Positions 53,358 to 60,562 of a stretch of DNA of 64,000 nt are shown piece by piece. Position numbers and translations under genes: made by a program. Within the stretch, counting starts at the first letter, position 1. The number at the start of each line of letters is the position of its first letter. The notes below the pieces were generated by a model, which was not told the origin of the DNA, searched no databases, and saw only the letters and a program-made list of their open reading frames with translations. This stretch comes from a bacterium (lineage in GTDB: Archaea; Nanoarchaeota; Nanoarchaeia; Woesearchaeales; UBA10216): assembly GCA_024206195.1 (NCBI GenBank), contig JAAGZO010000437.1, forward strand, positions 124,001-188,000, written 5' to 3'.

Positions 53358-53630
53358 ATGTCAAGAACATTTGTGCTCATCGCGACAATTATCTATGCCT
53401 TGCTTGGCTTAACTACTGTTGTTTCAATAAACATTACTGCAGATTCCTTGTTTACTGTTATCTTGTTTGGACTTTTATTCATAATGCATATTGTTCTGTT
53501 CTTTGCAGTATATGGTGATGCAGGAGATAGGGGTCTGAACAAAAACTGGTTTTTAGTGCCATTTATCTTTGGCTGGATTGGCGGCCTGATATATTACATC
53601 GTCAGCATGAATAAAGGACAGCAGAGTTAG
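53358..53630 (+). CDS. three-helix membrane protein, 90 aa
   Basis: Three membrane helices (about 5-24, 32-52, 66-84) with a GDAGDRGLNKNW loop. It lies 18 bases before the lipoprotein gene, so the two may be co-transcribed. Leaderless behind GTTTATATAAC. Confidence 0.62.
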   Translation: MSRTFVLIATIIYALLGLTTVVSINITADSLFTVILFGLLFIMHIVLFFAVYGDAGDRGLNKNWFLVPFIFGWIGGLIYYIVSMNKGQQS

Positions 53631-53648
53631 ATCTGAGGTGATAATCAA

Positions 53649-54371
53649 ATGAAAAAAATAATTGCAATTCTTTCAATTTTAGTTCTTGTTTTTATCGGGG
53701 GCTGTACTGATGAGCAGCCAATTGGTGGAGAAACAGACGATCATGGCTGTCTGGGAGCAGCAGGGTACACTTATGATGAAGATATTCAAGCATGTGTTAG
53801 GGATTGGGAGTTAAATGACAACCAGGCAAAAGCTGCTAAGATTGCAGTTGAATCTTTAGATGTTATGGGAGAAGCAACCATAAATGAAGTGGTTGTTGCA
53901 AGATGCCCTGGATGTTTTGTTGTTGATGTAAAATTACATTCTTATGATAAAAATGTTAAGGTAAATTTAGCAGATTGGGAAGTAGTAAAACCACCTAAGG
54001 AAGAAATCGAATTAAGTCCAGAAGATTGTGAAGCCAAAGGGGGAAGGCCAGTAAACATTGTTGGTGGAGACTCATGCAACGATGAAGAAGTAACTATAGG
54101 TCCTGTAGTTGGTTTTATCTCTCCAAACATCTGCTGTATTCCTGGTGAAAGATTGACAGAAGAAGAAGCGATAAATATTGCAAAAAACAGCGAGTGTGTT
54201 AAAGAAGGATCACTTACAGATAAGATTATGTATAATGAAGACACAGATACATATTGGATCGACTTGAATCTGGAACAGCCAGGTTGCAATCCAGCATGTG
54301 TTGTATATGAAGCATACAAAAAAGCAACAATCAACTATAGATGCACTGGAGCCTTACCACCAAAAGAATAA
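53649..54371 (+). CDS. lipoprotein of the local family (B)
   Basis: 240 aa. Lipobox Cys19 (IGGC). Residues up to about 120 are closely related to lipoprotein A at 43666 (GCLGAAGYTYDEDIQAC, ARCPGCFVVDVKL). The C-terminal half differs, with a separate Cys-containing domain (GGRPVNIVGGDSCND, CVVYEAYKKATINYRC). Preceded by GAGGTGATAA. Evidence of domain swapping among these surface lipoproteins. Confidence 0.75.
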   Translation: MKKIIAILSILVLVFIGGCTDEQPIGGETDDHGCLGAAGYTYDEDIQACVRDWELNDNQAKAAKIAVESLDVMGEATINEVVVARCPGCFVVDVKLHSYDKNVKVNLADWEVVKPPKEEIELSPEDCEAKGGRPVNIVGGDSCNDEEVTIGPVVGFISPNICCIPGERLTEEEAINIAKNSECVKEGSLTDKIMYNEDTDTYWIDLNLEQPGCNPACVVYEAYKKATINYRCTGALPPKE

Positions 54372-54450
54372 GAACTCCTTAAGATTTGGAGCGTGTTGTG
54401 CATTACTATTATCAGTAAAACATATAAATAAGAGCTGCTAAGGAGTTCTC
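54370..54450. repeat. 11-bp inverted repeat flanking the 54.4-kb promoter
   Basis: AGAACTCCTTA near 54371-54381 is inverted as TAAGGAGTTCT at 54439-54449, immediately before the ATG at 54451. The promoter of the next gene (CATATAAATA) lies between. It could be a terminator of the lipoprotein gene, an RNA hairpin or an insertion boundary. Confidence 0.5.
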
Positions 54451-54846
54451 ATGAGGCCAAGGACCAAGGAAAGAATCAAGGATAATGTCAAGAAAGGCGT
54501 AAATATCAACACCTATAACAAATACCTGTTCATATTTGAGACAGTTTTGTTTGTTGCAGTGGTTGAAGAGTTTATTGAAATCAAAATGCTCGCTCTTGAC
54601 ATCAATTTGTATCTGAATATCCTGTTGGTCATGCTTCTCGTTGGAACCTCATTCACAGGGCTGATATTCGTTCTTGAGCCATTCCTCAAAGGGACAATCA
54701 CAAAGGTTGTTAGATTCAGCAACAGCAAGATTGTCAGGGTAGTCCTGCACTCTGTGATTCTCTTCGTATTGTTCCTCCTATACGCCTTTGTATACTTTGG
54801 AGAAAAGATCACACCAGCTATTAGTATTGGTTTGAATGCTGGTTAG
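54451..54846 (+). CDS. three-helix membrane protein, 131 aa (intact copy)
   Basis: Basic N-terminus and three membrane helices (about 26-45, 55-76, 93-115), ending FGEKITPAISIGLNAG. No family recognised. A diverged copy of its last 23 codons including stop lies at 55788-55856, on the far side of the next gene. Confidence 0.68.
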   Translation: MRPRTKERIKDNVKKGVNINTYNKYLFIFETVLFVAVVEEFIEIKMLALDINLYLNILLVMLLVGTSFTGLIFVLEPFLKGTITKVVRFSNSKIVRVVLHSVILFVLFLLYAFVYFGEKITPAISIGLNAG

Positions 54847-54897
54847 GAAGAACATGGCGGAGAAAGGTTTATATATCTCGTTATTTCAATGTAATCT

Positions 54898-55752
54898 ATG
54901 AAATTGAACTATCTTTTTACACTGGTTTTCATAACTTTTTTAATTATTGGATGCCAAACTGAAAACCCTCTTGTTGATGATTCAGATGAACGATCTGACG
55001 TTCTAAAATCTATAATAGAGGATTTGAAACTATGTAAAGACATGTCTAATTCTTTGAATAGACAAGGTTGTGTATCTGATCAAGGTCATAAGTACGGAAA
55101 AAACGTAGTAGACTTTACTCAATGTAATGACCTTGAATTTGATTATTCACTTTCACTTGCAAAAGAATCATGTTTGTATACTGCAGCTTTTTATTTAAAT
55201 GATTCGGAAATTTGTGAACATTTAAAAATGGAGAGAAGCAATAGTGGCGTTATTGCATCTGGGGGGAAAAGCCCTGATGTTAGTAAGGAAAGCTGTAAAC
55301 GTCGTCTCTTGCTTCAGATCTTGGATGAAAATGATCCAGAATATTGTGAGTTACAACAATTTGATAAATCACCGGGACGGTATTATGGCTGTATTTCTGA
55401 ATTAGCCCCAAGAATAAAAGATTGCACGTTATGCGAGAAGATTAATGTATCTAAAAAACCACTACTACAAAACGCGAAAGATAAATGTGTCAGCGATTGT
55501 GCAATAGTAACTGATGATCTTGAATTGTGTAACTCAGTTTGGGGAGAGTACGAAAAAAGAGACTGTGCCTCTTCAATTGCACGTCAAACATCAAATATAG
55601 AGGTATGTGATATTTTGGGTGAAAAATCCAAAATATCATGTGTAAACTCATATTACAGGGCGCTCGCAAAGAAGAATTCTGATCCTGGAATTTGTGAAAA
55701 AATTACTTATGAAGATAGTATGGCAGACTGTAAAAGATACGTTGAAGGCTAA
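54898..55752 (+). CDS. Cys-rich lipoprotein with repeated Cys pairs (cargo gene)
   Basis: 284 aa. Lipobox Cys19 (IIGC), then repeated units of about 35-40 residues with two Cys each (LELCNSVWGEYEKRDC, IEVCDILGEKSKISC), like those in the 36.1-kb membrane protein. More AT-rich codons (TTA, AAA, AAT) than many neighbours. It has its own promoter, GTTTATATATC at about 54866-54876, just after the intact membrane gene. Lies between two copies of that gene's 3' end. Confidence 0.72.
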   Translation: MKLNYLFTLVFITFLIIGCQTENPLVDDSDERSDVLKSIIEDLKLCKDMSNSLNRQGCVSDQGHKYGKNVVDFTQCNDLEFDYSLSLAKESCLYTAAFYLNDSEICEHLKMERSNSGVIASGGKSPDVSKESCKRRLLLQILDENDPEYCELQQFDKSPGRYYGCISELAPRIKDCTLCEKINVSKKPLLQNAKDKCVSDCAIVTDDLELCNSVWGEYEKRDCASSIARQTSNIEVCDILGEKSKISCVNSYYRALAKKNSDPGICEKITYEDSMADCKRYVEG

Positions 55753-55787
55753 ACAGGGATTAGGACGCTAAATCTTTTCGCTCTTTC

Positions 55788-55856
55788 CTATACGCCTTTG
55801 TATACTTCGGAGAAAAGATCACACCAGCTATAAGTATTGGGTTGAATGCTGGATAG
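55788..55856 (+). pseudogene. 3' remnant of the 54.4-kb membrane gene
   Basis: The last 22 codons and stop of the 54451 gene are repeated here in frame: 69 bases with four differences, all synonymous (TTT/TTC, ATT/ATA, GGT/GGG, GGT/GGA). Weaker similarity extends upstream to about 55773. There is no start codon, so it is a remnant. The synonymous-only pattern means the two copies diverged while both were functional. Confidence 0.82.
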
Positions 55857-55882
55857 GACCGCTAAGGTAAAGAAGATGGTTT

Positions 55883-56170
55883 TTAGGTGATTTCTGGCAG
55901 ATATTGTGTATGAGGAAGTGGCAGCGAATGAATTAGCCTGCTTAGGTTTCTGGCTTCTTGTTCTTCATGAATCAGTTTTTCATCATGCCACCCTTCACAG
56001 CCACGCTCTTCTGCTTCTTCACAGATGTTGCATATGTTATAAACCAGTAGACGGCATGAACATAAGAGGCCAGATGGGCATTCAATATAAGACTCAAGAG
56101 GATCATAATGATACTCATATCCCTTATCAAAGTATGCTCTTATTCCTTCCTGTTTTTCATTCAAGTCCAT
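55883..56170 (-). CDS. hypothetical Cys-rich protein, 95 aa
   Basis: Soluble, with CPSGLLCSC and CNICEEAEERGC segments that could bind a metal. No family recognised. Weak coding evidence apart from frame length and Cys spacing. Confidence 0.45.
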   Translation of the reverse strand: MDLNEKQEGIRAYFDKGYEYHYDPLESYIECPSGLLCSCRLLVYNICNICEEAEERGCEGWHDEKLIHEEQEARNLSRLIHSLPLPHTQYLPEIT

Positions 56171-56195
56171 AAGACAACAGCTAACTAAGAAGCGT

Positions 56196-56441
56196 TTATA
56201 ATGGTTTTTGAGGGGAGAAAGAACCTTCCAAGTACTTTTTTGTTTTAGAACTATTCTTAATTGGATAAATCAAAAATACAAGACCGACAATAAAAAAGAT
56301 AACTGAAGTAATAATAGCATTCTTATTCAAATCATCAAGCAGTATTAGGGTAACAAACATTCCTAATGAATAGCCTATAGCCATCATTCCAAATATTAGG
56401 CTTAGAAACATATTTTTAAAGTATATTTTATCAAGTTCCAT
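56196..56441 (-). CDS. two-helix membrane protein, 81 aa
   Basis: Two membrane helices (about 10-32 and 42-60) separated by a short charged turn, with a basic C-terminal tail. Own AT-rich promoter. No family recognised. Confidence 0.55.
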   Translation of the reverse strand: MELDKIYFKNMFLSLIFGMMAIGYSLGMFVTLILLDDLNKNAIITSVIFFIVGLVFLIYPIKNSSKTKKYLEGSFSPQKPL

Positions 56442-56516
56442 ACTTTTATATTATTATGGGAAGTATTTAATAGTTTCTATACTTTCTTCTTCTCCATTAC
56501 CAACAGCACTCCACAA

Positions 56517-57869
56517 TCACATTATATAACTCACATCCTTTTTGCTGCATATCTTCTTGGATCCTTTTACAAGCGTGATTGCTTCTGATAGATGATTCTT
56601 CATTATCTTCGGAGAGTTCTCTTTTGCTGCAATCCCTGCTGCATTCAGCGCTACATTCTTGATATCGCCTCCGCTGAGATTCTCCAGGTTAAAGCTGTTC
56701 AAATCCATTCTTTCATCTCTTGACCTTTTTGGAAGCACTTTATTAAGAATCTCGATTCCCTGCTTGTTGTCAGGCAGTGCAAAGTCAATGTGCATTGTCA
56801 ATCGTCTTTCAAAAGCAGGATCATATTTTTCTGAAAAATTTGTTGCAAATATGCACACGCCGTCAAATCTTTCAAGTTCTTTAAGCAGGGTATTCACCTG
56901 GCTCATTTCCCAGCTTTGTTCAAGTGAAGCCCTGTTCAGGGCTATTGCATCAGCTTCATCAAAGAACAAGACCGCGTTTTTTACCTTTGCAATGCTGAAG
57001 ATTTGCTGGATATGCTTTTCTGTGACACCTATAAAACAGTTTTGGAGCTGATCATACCTCACCATAAGCAGCTTTGTTCCAAGTTCTTTTGCCAGGCAGT
57101 GTGCAGACAGGGTTTTTCCTGTTCCTGGAGGCCCTCTGAAGTTCAGAGTGGTTCCTTTGCCGTATTCTATAACTCTGTTGAAACCCCATTTTTTGAATAT
57201 CAGGTCTTTCTTCTGTTCTCTGGAGAGAGCAGCTTTTAGTTTTTCTTTTAATGCTGAAGCTGCAACCAGATCGCTGAAACCGGATTTTGGTTCGATAATG
57301 TAATACAGGCTTTCCAGCGCATCAGGTGAATTTCTTTTTGCTTCCTCTTCCAAGGCCATGTCCAGCTGTTGGTACTCATCAGTGTATTTCTTGTTTTTTA
57401 GGGCTAACTGGGCTTTGTATGAGACTTCATACACTGTTTTCATTGGCCTGAGCGGGTCAACAATCTTAAACACCAGCTTGTACCTCTTGAGGCTGCTTGA
57501 CCTGAATCTTACTTTATGTTTCTTGAAGACGTCATTGGTCACTTTTATTCCGTTCTCATGCTCAAGATCGCCTTTGTCGTTGCTCTCTTCAACAAGGTCC
57601 AGAAGGCAGCAGAACTCCTTGAACTTCAAAGGATATTCTGCCAGGAATTTTCCAATAGCGCTTTTGCTGTTCTTTGATGCTTCATATTTTTCTTTAACAC
57701 GCTCCAGCCAGATTTTTTTCACTCTTTTCACAATTCGAGGATCTATGAACTCTTCTGGCTCAAAGTAGGAATGGCCGAAACGGGACATTTTGTCCTCAGG
57801 GTCAAACTCTTCCATGTAATTTATGTCATTGATAATCTGCAGATAGGATGTGTAGCTCATCTGAACCAT
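56517..57869 (-). CDS. CDC48-like AAA+ ATPase with novel N-terminal region
   Basis: 450 aa. N-terminal ~230 residues are not recognised. The AAA module has Walker A GPPGTGKT (246-253), Walker B LFFDEAD with Asp304/Glu305, sensor-1 Asn344 and the ERR arginine pair at 354-356, so it should be an active ring ATPase. Last gene of a four-gene operon; overlaps the upstream 181-aa gene by 13 bases. It may unfold or remodel a target selected by the partners (inference). Start could also be ATG at 57860. Confidence 0.88.
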   Translation of the reverse strand: MVQMSYTSYLQIINDINYMEEFDPEDKMSRFGHSYFEPEEFIDPRIVKRVKKIWLERVKEKYEASKNSKSAIGKFLAEYPLKFKEFCCLLDLVEESNDKGDLEHENGIKVTNDVFKKHKVRFRSSSLKRYKLVFKIVDPLRPMKTVYEVSYKAQLALKNKKYTDEYQQLDMALEEEAKRNSPDALESLYYIIEPKSGFSDLVAASALKEKLKAALSREQKKDLIFKKWGFNRVIEYGKGTTLNFRGPPGTGKTLSAHCLAKELGTKLLMVRYDQLQNCFIGVTEKHIQQIFSIAKVKNAVLFFDEADAIALNRASLEQSWEMSQVNTLLKELERFDGVCIFATNFSEKYDPAFERRLTMHIDFALPDNKQGIEILNKVLPKRSRDERMDLNSFNLENLSGGDIKNVALNAAGIAAKENSPKIMKNHLSEAITLVKGSKKICSKKDVSYIM

Positions 57870-58402
57870 CTCCCTTTTGCTTCATGAAGCTTGTTTTGGT
57901 CTATCATTTCATTCAGCCATTTGCGCCAGTTATTTTTGCATATTTGGCTCATAATGACACTCAGTTCTGTTTTGCCGAAGCTTCCCTGCGATTTGATAAA
58001 GCGTATGAACTCTGTTTTGGTCTCTATTTTACTGGGAATCAGTTCGTATAGTCTTTTCAATCGGCCTGATTTGAAGGCATTGCTTGACAGTATCTTTTTA
58101 TAGTGCGCCTTGCTGACATAATTTGCTCCAAAACATTCTTTCACAAAAAAACCAATGCTGTAAACATCGCTTAGAGAGTCATGAGTGGCTATCAACTGCA
58201 GGTCATAATCAGAATAACTCCTTTTCTTTATAGTGTTCCTGAATCTCTTGGAAGCTCTTGCGAGCCTTAAATCAACCCTCTTCTTGAAGAATGAGGTTAA
58301 TGTCTCCCCTTCCCTTCCGGGATCTATCTTTTTTGCAATCCTGTAGAACTGGTAGTCCTGAACAAATTGCTTTAACGAGCTATAGCCCTTCATTTTTTTC
58401 AC
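57857..58402 (-). CDS. uncharacterised basic protein, 181 aa
   Basis: Basic and helical, no recognised family (FKKRVDLRLARASKRFRN, FIRFIKSQGSFGKTELSVI). Sits between the zinc-protein and AAA+ genes in the operon and overlaps the latter. Possibly nucleic-acid-binding. Confidence 0.65.
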   Translation of the reverse strand: MKKMKGYSSLKQFVQDYQFYRIAKKIDPGREGETLTSFFKKRVDLRLARASKRFRNTIKKRSYSDYDLQLIATHDSLSDVYSIGFFVKECFGANYVSKAHYKKILSSNAFKSGRLKRLYELIPSKIETKTEFIRFIKSQGSFGKTELSVIMSQICKNNWRKWLNEMIDQNKLHEAKGRWFR

Positions 58403-58434
58403 CTTCTTTCTTAACCTTACATGTAGCTAAGTAA

Positions 58435-58587
58435 TCATTCATCGAAAATATTCCTTGCATTCTCCAGCATTTCTTCCATCATTGCTTTCTCATCATTATA
58501 GCATTTCCTGCAGAGATACTCCCCCTCGTTTATTTTTATCAAACGTTTCCCTTCCTTTGAGCAGTGCAGGCATTTCATTTTAGTCAT
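58435..58587 (-). CDS. small zinc-ribbon protein, 50 aa
   Basis: MKCLHCSKEGK at the start and CRKC later provide four Cys. The C-terminus is acidic and helical. Its ATG overlaps the TAA of the 114-aa gene by one base. Confidence 0.68.
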   Translation of the reverse strand: MTKMKCLHCSKEGKRLIKINEGEYLCRKCYNDEKAMMEEMLENARNIFDE

Positions 58588-58931
58588 TATTTTTTCTTTT
58601 TTGCCTTCAAACCCCTTTTCTCTTTTTCATCCCGGCTTACGCTTACAAGGGCATCCCTTATTGCGTTCCTTGCACCGTCAAAAGCAGAGAATTTTTTCAG
58701 TGCCAATACGCTTGAGGGCTTTATTCCCAATAAGTCCCTGTACTTCTTTTCAGATATTTCATTTGAGATAAACATGTATTCAATGTCCAGTTCTATTGTC
58801 TTCCTCTCGTCTGCGATGACCTTTGCCATTTTCGCGCAGAGCCAGCGTTTCCAGCTTTGCGAATAGAACCTGCTTATGAATTCAAGGTTCTGCATCTGTT
58901 CATCGCTTATCCTCAGCTTTATTTCGGTCAT
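58587..58931 (-). CDS. uncharacterised protein, 114 aa
   Basis: The N-terminus MTEIKLRISDEQMQNLEFIS looks like a ribbon-helix-helix or similar start, followed by helices and a Lys-rich tail. First gene of the operon with the zinc ribbon, the 181-aa protein and the AAA+ ATPase. Promoter CTTTTATATTA at about 58951-58962, divergent from the CARF gene. Confidence 0.62.
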   Translation of the reverse strand: MTEIKLRISDEQMQNLEFISRFYSQSWKRWLCAKMAKVIADERKTIELDIEYMFISNEISEKKYRDLLGIKPSSVLALKKFSAFDGARNAIRDALVSVSRDEKEKRGLKAKKKK

Positions 58932-59090
58932 TCCGTAAGGTAATCATATACTAATATAAAAGCTTTTCTATCATTCAGTAGAATAGTATACTGCTCAATA
59001 GAAATTCTTATAAAGCCAAGTTGATTTACCTGATTCATGGAAAACTATATATACCCTGCTGCACATTTATCTGAAAATGGGGGTGAAGAC

Positions 59091-59696
59091 ATGGGCAATA
59101 AGGTACTTATAGCTACATTATACAATCCTGATCCTGTTATTCTTGCAGCTACAAAGCTTGGTCCTGACAGGCTTATTCTTCTTATTGATGATAAACCAGA
59201 CAAAGAGCAGGATAAGGCTCTGAAACTCATTCAGTCATCTCTTGGGAAGGTTATTGAGGTCAAATCAGTCAAATGTTCAGTATATGACATTGTAAAGACT
59301 GCAACTAAATGCGTTGAAGTCATTGATTTGCAGCCAAAGGATGACATTGTATATGTAAATATCACATCCGGCAGGAAAACAAAGGCTATTGGCCTTCTGT
59401 TTGCTGCTTATGCAAGGCATGACAAGGTCAAGAAGATAGCTTATAATCCTGAAGAGAACAAAAAGGAGGTCATCTATCTTCCAAGGCTGAGCTTCAAGCT
59501 CACAGAAAGCCAGAAGAAGATACTTGAGTATTTGGAAGCAGAGAACTACAAAACAACGAAAGAGCTCTCAGAAAAGGTTGACCTCTCGACAGCAATGCTC
59601 TACAGGGCAATCGATGAGCTCAAGGACATGGATCTCATCATATCAACCGAAGAAGGCACAAAACTTACCGATGCAGGTAGGATAGCGGGGTTGTGA
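59091..59696 (+). CDS. CARF-domain HTH regulator (Csa3/HFX_2341-like)
   Basis: 201 aa. An N-terminal Rossmann-like CARF domain (1-125) with a VNITSGRKTKAIGLLFAAYA segment, typical of CARF regulators that sense cyclic oligoadenylate. A winged-helix domain (about 130-201, TTKELSEKVDLSTAMLYRAI) follows. No CRISPR genes are visible here, so the ligand source is unknown. The ATG at 59091 follows GGGGGTGA; an upstream ATG at 59037 precedes the ACTATATATACC box (59043-59053) and is rejected. A diverged copy of its 3' end lies at 60509-60550. Confidence 0.82.
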   Translation: MGNKVLIATLYNPDPVILAATKLGPDRLILLIDDKPDKEQDKALKLIQSSLGKVIEVKSVKCSVYDIVKTATKCVEVIDLQPKDDIVYVNITSGRKTKAIGLLFAAYARHDKVKKIAYNPEENKKEVIYLPRLSFKLTESQKKILEYLEAENYKTTKELSEKVDLSTAMLYRAIDELKDMDLIISTEEGTKLTDAGRIAGL

Positions 59697-59700
59697 AAGA

Positions 59701-60495
59701 ATGTGTGAATTATTAGGCATGTCATGTAATAAAGAAGTTGGTTTGGACTTCTCTTTTAAAGAGTTAGAAGAGCATAGCGAAGGCAATCCAGATGGGTGGG
59801 GTTTTGGTTTTTATGAAGGCCGTTTTGCGCAGGTTTTTAGGGAGCCCAAACAAGCAAAAATTAGTAAATTGGCTGATTTTTTCAAAGAGCCAGATTTTGT
59901 TAAGAGCAAAATAATAATATCTCATATACGTCGTTGGACTCAGAGTTCTTGTAAATATAAAAACTGCCATCCTTTTGAAAGAGAACTGTTTGGTAGATCA
60001 TGGATTCTTGCTCATAATGGTTCTGTTGTCAAAGACAGGATTAAGAATCTTCCTCAAGAACGCTTTTTTTCTCCTATTGGAACTACAGATACAGAAGTCG
60101 CTTTTTGTTATATAACGAACAAACTTAAAGAAAAACTTAAAAGCTTTGATGATCAGGAAAAGAAAGTTGAAATAATTAAGAATTGTGCAAAAGAAATTGG
60201 ACCTAACTTTAATTTCTTATTGTCAGATTCAGAATACTTGTATGCTTATAGAAATGGTGAATATAAGAACTTGTACTATTTACTTCGGCATCCTCCCCAT
60301 GAAGGTCTTGTAAAATTAAAGGACAACCAGTTAGAATTAGATTTATCTGTAATGAAAGGCGGTACTGAAAAAGCAGCCATAATAGCAACAGCAAAGTTAA
60401 CTAATGAAACCCTGTTGAAAAAATTCGAAGTAAACGAGTTCATTGTTTTTAAAGATGGTGAAGTTGTTGAAAAGGAAATTATACAAAATGATTAA
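59701..60495 (+). CDS. class II glutamine amidotransferase (YafJ/DUG3-like), cargo gene
   Basis: 264 aa. Cys2 after the initiator Met (MCELLGMSCN) is the N-terminal nucleophile. GNPDGWGFGF, ISHIRRW, HPFE, LAHNGSV and GTTDTE are the family motifs. The enzyme would release ammonia from glutamine or hydrolyse a related gamma-glutamyl bond. It starts four bases after the CARF stop, sits between two copies of that gene's 3' end, and is AT-rich in codon use. It may have entered with the replacement event. Confidence 0.9.
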   Translation: MCELLGMSCNKEVGLDFSFKELEEHSEGNPDGWGFGFYEGRFAQVFREPKQAKISKLADFFKEPDFVKSKIIISHIRRWTQSSCKYKNCHPFERELFGRSWILAHNGSVVKDRIKNLPQERFFSPIGTTDTEVAFCYITNKLKEKLKSFDDQEKKVEIIKNCAKEIGPNFNFLLSDSEYLYAYRNGEYKNLYYLLRHPPHEGLVKLKDNQLELDLSVMKGGTEKAAIIATAKLTNETLLKKFEVNEFIVFKDGEVVEKEIIQND

Positions 60496-60508
60496 AAACA
60501 ATATGTTA

Positions 60509-60550
60509 GGAATAAAACTTACCGATGCTGGGAGGATAGCGGGGTTGTGA
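60509..60550 (+). pseudogene. 3' remnant of the CARF-HTH gene
   Basis: Thirteen codons plus stop match the end of the CARF gene (59655-59696), with four differences of which three are synonymous; the last ten residues (LTDAGRIAGL) are identical. No upstream portion remains. The GGGGTTGTGA within it also serves as a ribosome-binding site for the helicase. Confidence 0.8.
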
Positions 60551-60562
60551 GTTTTGATTATA

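Noticed and set aside
59037..59090. 18-residue N-terminal extension of the CARF gene
   Set aside because: The TATA box lies inside it and a GGGGGTGA ribosome-binding site precedes the internal ATG.
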